Source: Bifidobacterium scaligerum (GTDB lineage: Bacteria > Actinomycetota > Actinomycetes > Actinomycetales > Bifidobacteriaceae). Taken from it: DNA of 64,000 nucleotides. The DNA lies in NCBI RefSeq assembly GCF_002802865.1, contig NZ_PGLQ01000002.1:34110-98109 (forward strand). Direction: 5' to 3'. How positions within the stretch are numbered: the first letter of the stretch is position 1; every line of letters starts with the position of its first letter. Below the pieces are notes generated by a model. The model ran no database searches and was not told where the DNA came from. It saw nothing but the letters and a program-made list of their open reading frames with translations. Shown here in pieces: positions 61,802 through 64,000 of this stretch. The position numbers and the translations under genes are program-made.

Positions 61802-62390
61802 TGAACTTCTCCTGGGTTTTGGCAAGCCCCTTGAAGATGATGTCTTCAGCGGCATCAGCGCCATCAGCCAGGAAGTCAGGCAGCTGTTTGCGCTGGTCGG
61901 GGCCGAATCCGCCGAGCACCCAGTTCACCGTGTTGTCGTGCGCGTTGGGGCCACGCTTGGCATGACCCACGCCCATGCGCACTCGTGCATACTTCGGCGT
62001 GCCAAGGGACCGATCGATGGATTTGATACCGTTGTGGCCACCTGCAGAACCACCGGATTTGACTTTGATGCGACCGAACTCCAAATCCATGTCATCATGA
62101 ATGATCACGATATGATCGGGATCGATCTGATAGTAGGCGCTGATGGAGGCCACGGCGTTACCGGAATCGTTCATGTAGGTCAGCGGCTTGGCTAGGAAGA
62201 ACTTGATGGTCCGCCCGTCGAGATTCATGGCACCCTTGCCAAGCATGGCCAGTCCTTTATGGTCGGCGAAGTGCACCGACCAACGTTCGGCCAGCAGGTC
62301 GGCGGTCATGAAGCCCATATTATGCCGGGTGTCCTCATACTTCTTGCCCGGGTTGCCCAGACCCACGATCAGCCAGAAATCCGATGCCAT
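61791..62390 (-). CDS. pth: Peptidyl-tRNA hydrolase
   Basis: Pth recycles tRNA from dropped-off peptidyl-tRNA. The 199-aa protein has VGLGNPGKKYEDTRHNMGF with the catalytic His (about 27), PLTYMNDSG with Asn (about 73), HDDMDLEFGRIKVKSGG with Asp (about 98), SAGGHNGIKSI, and GVGHAKRGPN. The C-terminus LGGFGPDQRKQLPDFL is typical. GGAGCGGAT precedes the ATG. It overlaps the next gene, mfd, an arrangement seen in many bacteria. Confidence 0.96.
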   Translation of the reverse strand: MASDFWLIVGLGNPGKKYEDTRHNMGFMTADLLAERWSVHFADHKGLAMLGKGAMNLDGRTIKFFLAKPLTYMNDSGNAVASISAYYQIDPDHIVIIHDDMDLEFGRIKVKSGGSAGGHNGIKSIDRSLGTPKYARVRMGVGHAKRGPNAHDNTVNWVLGGFGPDQRKQLPDFLADGADAAEDIIFKGLAKTQEKFNGR

Positions 62391-62509
62391 ATCCGCTCCT
62401 TTACTCGGTCAAACCGTACAGATTGTACTCAACGCCGCCGCCAAGGATGTTGGCGGTCCAAATCCGGCACGCATGACTGCACGTCTGCCATACGCCAGTG
62501 CAATGCGCA

Positions 62510-63061
62510 CTACAGGTCGAGATACCAATAGGACATGTCTCGCATGGTGCCGGTCGAATCGGTTGCGGCTGCCGGCATAAGACCGAACCGGGTGAATCCG
62601 AACCGATTCATCAGGGCGATGGATCCGGCATTATCGGCGAAAATGATGCCGCATGCCTTACGCATATGGCGGCTGCGGGCCTCGTCCAGCAAATTGGACA
62701 GAAGGAACGTGCCCACGCCTTTTCCCTGCCATTCGGGGGCTATGTAGTAGGCCAGATCGGTGACACCGTCATAGCCTGCACGGTTGTAGAACACCGACAA
62801 TGCGCCGAAGCCCACAACCGGTGAGGCCGTATCGAACGTTTCGAACGGCCCGGGCAACCCATCCGGCTCAGTCGATTCATCTGTGGCTTCCACCACGAAA
62901 ACGCCGTATGGGGGCTTATGCGATTCCAACCACTCACGGCGCTGTTCAAAGGTGCGCGGTGTCAGGTCGGCGGTGGAGCCGCCGGCCAGTACGGAAGCAT
63001 TGTAAATATCGGTGATCGACCGTACATCCCGCGGTTCAGCTGGACGAAATGTGTACGCCAT
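62510..63061 (-). CDS. GNAT-family N-acetyltransferase
   Basis: The 183-aa protein has the acetyl-CoA loop in YIAPEWQGKGVGTFLLSNLL (Q-x-x-G-x-G, about 105-120) and FADNAGSIALMNRFGFTRFG, as in phosphinothricin acetyltransferase relatives (Pat/MnaT). The start TFRPAEPRDVRSITDIYNASV is typical of that group. Start at 63061 with AAAGGA upstream; the frame from 63130 is rejected because it runs through a hairpin. The acceptor substrate is unknown. Confidence 0.9.
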   Translation of the reverse strand: MAYTFRPAEPRDVRSITDIYNASVLAGGSTADLTPRTFEQRREWLESHKPPYGVFVVEATDESTEPDGLPGPFETFDTASPVVGFGALSVFYNRAGYDGVTDLAYYIAPEWQGKGVGTFLLSNLLDEARSRHMRKACGIIFADNAGSIALMNRFGFTRFGLMPAAATDSTGTMRDMSYWYLDL

Positions 63062-63082
63062 AGCAGATCCTTTGCCGTATGC

Positions 63083-63118
63083 CTGTGGCCCGTCCCTTAT
63101 ATGAGGGACGGGCCACAG
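63083..63118. terminator. Hairpin after the UPF0182 gene
   Basis: A perfect 15-bp stem (63083-63097 with 63104-63118; CTGTGGCCCGTCCCT and its complement) has a TATATG loop. It lies 16 bases after the UPF0182 stop and before the GNAT gene. It is strong but without a U-tract. Confidence 0.75.
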
Positions 63119-63133
63119 GGAGCATTGCATTAC

Positions 63134-64000
63134 TTATTTATCAAGCTCAAGAGCCTTGTTGAGGGCTTCCTCAAGCTGCTGCTGCGCCTTGCCATAGGCG
63201 GTCCAGTCACCGTTCTTCATGGCGGACTGACTGTCTTTCATGGCCTGCGCAGCATCATTCAGCGCCTGTTGGAGTTCGGCGCTGCCTGTACCGGAACTTC
63301 CACCGGACTGCCCGGATTGATTCTGCTTGTCGGATTGATCGGTCTGCCCGGATTGGCCAGACTGATCAGCCTGATTATCGTCGGACGAGTCGGCCGAACC
63401 AGATGAACCAGTGGAGCCAGTCGATTCCGATCCGCCCGCGTTTTGCGCGTCGCCTGCAGAAGCACCGGAATCGCCACCGAATACTTGATCCAACGCCTCG
63501 TCAAGCGTGTCGGCAAAGCCCACCTGATCACCGAAAGCAACCAGCGTCTTCTTGAGCAGCGGGAAGGACGTGGCACCCGAAGATTTCACATACACCGGCT
63601 GCACATAAACCAGTCCGCCACCGAGCGGCAGGGTGAGCAGATTGCCACGCACCACCTGCGTATCACCGGACTGCAACAGGTTGAGTTCCTTGGAGACATC
63701 CGCATTGGCGTTGAAGTTGTTCTGCGCCTGTCCAGGACCTGGCACGTTGGAATCCTTAGGCAACTCCTGCAAACGGATGGTGCCGTAATTCGGGCCTATC
63801 TTGCCTTGCTCATTGCCTGCATCAGAATCGACGGAAAGGAATCCAGTGAGAATCTCACGGGTCGACTGTCCTGCCGGAATATATGTGGACGTCAACGAGA
63901 AGATAGGCTCTTCGGTGCCGCCGGTCTGCAACGTCAGATAGTAGGGCGGCTGCAGAATGTCCTGATCCTGCTGCGCCTGTGATTCGGTGGGGTCCACCGG
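63134..64000 (-). CDS. UPF0182 (COG1615) family membrane protein, C-terminal part only
   Basis: The frame runs off the right edge of the window, so the true start and the N-terminal membrane helices are outside. The visible 288 residues contain the UPF0182 core end: LQPPYYLTLQTGGTEEPIFSL, TSTYIPAGQSTREILTGFLSV and GGGLVYVQPVYVKSSGATSFPLL. A Gly/Ser/Gln-rich linker (about 190-245 of this part) follows, then a helical tail (QQALNDAAQAMKDSQSAMKN). UPF0182 proteins are large actinobacterial membrane proteins of unknown function. Confidence 0.88.
   Translation of the reverse strand, partial: PVDPTESQAQQDQDILQPPYYLTLQTGGTEEPIFSLTSTYIPAGQSTREILTGFLSVDSDAGNEQGKIGPNYGTIRLQELPKDSNVPGPGQAQNNFNANADVSKELNLLQSGDTQVVRGNLLTLPLGGGLVYVQPVYVKSSGATSFPLLKKTLVAFGDQVGFADTLDEALDQVFGGDSGASAGDAQNAGGSESTGSTGSSGSADSSDDNQADQSGQSGQTDQSDKQNQSGQSGGSSGTGSAELQQALNDAAQAMKDSQSAMKNGDWTAYGKAQQQLEEALNKALELDK

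Overview
The window looks like chromosomal core DNA of a high-GC actinobacterium, most likely a Bifidobacterium. The actinobacterial evidence is: two WhiB iron-sulfur regulators, a CarD regulator, a cytosolic PdtaS-type kinase with its ANTAR partner PdtaR, a DUF5719/giant glycosyltransferase/WhiB/LCP envelope cluster, and the eno-FtsB-DUF501-Ppx order. The Bifidobacterium assignment rests on the protein sequences (acetate kinase especially) and on a LacI-type operator (core AGCGCT) in front of glycolytic and glycogen genes. I cannot name the species. No phage, insertion sequence, integrase or CRISPR array is visible.

Layout. 1-6200: two identical tRNA-Ala genes, pta and ackA (acetate and ATP formation), aroA, an orphan PP2C-like protein and tRNA-Pro. 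6500-16500: a membrane protein, glgX, two Nudix hydrolases, a Nif3-like protein, polA, pdtaR and a tRNA-Leu. 16600-25100: pyk, a TerC-type membrane protein, uvrB, coaE, rpsA and folD. 25100-29700: a Zn/Mn-type ABC importer with two candidate metal-regulator sites, ispF and carD. 29700-36500: glgB, a two-component pair, an S24 peptidase-like protein behind a hairpin that hides its ribosome binding site, ComF, a HAD phosphatase and a degenerate metallopeptidase-like protein. 36400-45700: a conserved actinobacterial envelope/division block (DUF5719, 1031-aa glycosyltransferase, WhiB2-like, LCP ligase, orphan EccC-like double ATPase, WhiB1-like). 45800-52900: an operon of a zinc-ribbon protein with a dead beta-lactamase-like domain, an intact beta-lactamase-like enzyme and pdtaS, followed by HlyIII, greA, an FKBP and a membrane protein. 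53000-64000: tRNA-Leu(UAA), ppx, DUF501, an FtsB-like protein, eno, an aldo/keto reductase, mfd, pth, a GNAT acetyltransferase and the C-terminal part of a UPF0182 protein cut by the window edge.

Central carbon genes are the functional backbone: pta, ackA, pyk, eno, glgB and glgX all belong to sugar breakdown or glycogen turnover. Three of them (pyk, eno, glgB) share a TGTGAGCGCTCACA-like operator. PdtaS and PdtaR are about 30 kb apart but should form one phosphorelay.

The most unusual signal is a family of four intergenic inverted-repeat elements (2103-2189, 19346-19434, 23933-24050, 24086-24170). Each has a 23-24 bp near-perfect stem. The stem sequences differ from copy to copy, yet complementarity is kept, and they enclose a strongly conserved core, GGCCRAACGGYCTTGA followed shortly by GTGTC. 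I know of no described function for it. It could be a structured RNA, a DNA cruciform/protein site or a miniature mobile element.
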